A stretch of 39,927 bases of DNA. Source: a virus. Where the stretch lies: the IMG/VR virus record IMGVR_UViG_3300036770_002192, positions 1 to 39,927 of that record, one strand, 5' to 3'. A model generated the notes under the pieces. It did not search any database, was not told where the DNA came from, and saw nothing but the letters and a program-made list of their open reading frames with translations. The translations under genes and the position numbers were made by a program. This document shows, in pieces, positions 39,122 to 39,927 of the stretch (the first letter of the stretch is position 1; each line of letters opens with the position of its first letter).

Positions 39122-39927
39122 TTACTGAAACCTATATTTTATAATAACTATACCACTGCCGCCTGCGCCACCAATACCGTTTTCATTTGCACCGGAACCT
39201 CCGCCGCTACCTGTGTTTGCGCCGCCGGCGCCGCCTGTTCCTGAATCTGTTACTGATCCATTGCCACCTGCATTTCTACCTTGAAGTCCGCCTAATCCTG
39301 CAGTCATATAACTAGAAGTTACACCCCAAACTGATGCGCCACCACCGCCACCTAATCCACCACTTCCTCCCCATGAAGGTACATTAGTATTATTAAATGC
39401 GGCTCCACCTCCTCCTGCTCCATACAAATAGTTGTTTCCGTCTATATTTATAAGAATTCCGTTTCCACCTGTACCACCTTTGGTTGAATTACCGTTGATT
39501 CCACTTGTGCCGGCGCCACCGCCCCCTCCGCAACCATAATTATATCCAGTACCGGGATTACCCGATCCACCTGATTTGCCTGCATAAACTGTGTATCCGC
39601 TAACAACAGGAGCAGTGGCAGTACCTGCTATACAATTATAGGATCCGCCACCGCTATTGGCACCATTGCCACCGTTACCACCTCTACCGGAAGTATCATC
39701 TCCATATTCGTTTGCTCCGCTACCTCCTCCTGTAGCAGTAACACCAAATGCGCTACTAGAACTACCTGGATTATTTGATGCATTACTAGTAGATTGGGAA
39801 CCGCCGGCTCCTACCACTATAGAATAGGTTCCAGCAGTTATAGATGCACTTGCGCTATATAACACGGCGGCGCCTGCTCCACCTCCTCCATGACCAAAAC
39901 CTCCTGCTCCACCTCCTCCTACTATAA
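39122..39927 (-). CDS. Glycine-rich tail fibre paralogue, 5' end outside the window
   Basis: The reading frame stays open to the window edge (encoding IVGGGGAGGFGHGGGGAG just before AAVLYSASASI), so the true start lies beyond 39927 and a GTG at 39865 is internal. Family marks are present: the Gly-rich body and the end GGSGIVIIKYRFQ. About 268 residues are visible. It is the first Gly-rich fibre in transcription order and shows the cassette continues outside the window. Confidence 0.8.
   Translation of the reverse strand, partial: IVGGGGAGGFGHGGGGAGAAVLYSASASITAGTYSIVVGAGGSQSTSNASNNPGSSSSAFGVTATGGGSGANEYGDDTSGRGGNGGNGANSGGGSYNCIAGTATAPVVSGYTVYAGKSGGSGNPGTGYNYGCGGGGGAGTSGINGNSTKGGTGGNGILINIDGNNYLYGAGGGGAAFNNTNVPSWGGSGGLGGGGGASVWGVTSSYMTAGLGGLQGRNAGGNGSVTDSGTGGAGGANTGSGGGSGANENGIGGAGGSGIVIIKYRFQ

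Noticed and set aside
1-39927. tRNA genes
   Set aside because: I noticed no cloverleaf with a T-loop GTTCRA box outside genes. The intergenic gaps are nearly all shorter than 110 bases. A tRNAscan run would settle it.

Overview
This AT-rich, tightly packed window looks like part of a large T4-type contractile-tailed phage (myovirus) genome, probably from a freshwater or soil metagenome. The evidence is a PAAR spike-tip protein, very long repeat-built tail fibres with a peptidase S74 chaperone end, a class Ia ribonucleotide reductase operon with glutaredoxin, NATAAATA-type late promoter boxes, and gene junctions that overlap by 1 to 4 bases. The host is probably a Gram-negative proteobacterium. 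This rests on the PstS signal peptide and sequence, an Isc-type scaffold with its HscA-binding LPPVK motif, a DUF1289 protein and a proteobacterial Pho box. I see no tRNA, CRISPR array or insertion sequence.

Layout. Positions 1-6.2 kb hold small accessory genes, nearly all on the minus strand. They comprise a methyltransferase-like gene (plus strand), AhpD, a 31-residue membrane peptide, AhpC, a degenerate HNH nuclease, PstS behind a Pho box, a BPL_N-type glutamine-amidotransferase-like protein, a Cys-rich small protein, a DUF1289 protein, the Fe-S scaffold IscU and three conserved phage proteins. Positions 5.9-10.7 kb hold a probable lysis pair (three-helix membrane protein and SleB-type hydrolase), a 1189-residue virion protein with a glycine-rich linker, and the PAAR tip. 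Positions 10.7-15.5 kb are the nucleotide operon (nrdA, a duplicated-domain protein, nrdB, glutaredoxin and two small unknowns). A plus-strand sulfotransferase-like gene sits at 15.5-16.2 kb.

Positions 16.2-39.9 kb are a tail-fibre and surface-interaction locus read on the minus strand. Four glycine-rich fibre paralogues, two small accessory paralogues and a 2OG-Fe(II) oxygenase come first in transcription order. Next are an 1809-residue S74 fibre, three tandem 357-375-residue fibre paralogues and two coiled-coil proteins. These are followed by a U32-like Fe-S/methyltransferase fusion, a second 2OG oxygenase, a conserved unknown, a DUF401-type membrane transporter and a 1322-residue fibre.

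How the genes may work together. The virus appears to carry its own phosphate capture (PstS), peroxide defence (AhpC/AhpD), Fe-S support (IscU, DUF1289) and deoxynucleotide synthesis (Nrd, Grx). It also has a large set of exchangeable adhesins with modifying enzymes interleaved. The most distinctive signals are five genes that lack a Shine-Dalgarno sequence and carry a TAAATA late-promoter box 5 (once 7) bases before the ATG, which predicts leaderless late mRNAs; two of these boxes lie inside perfect inverted repeats. Others are the U32-methyltransferase fusion and the phage-borne IscU, PstS/Pho-box and DUF401 genes.
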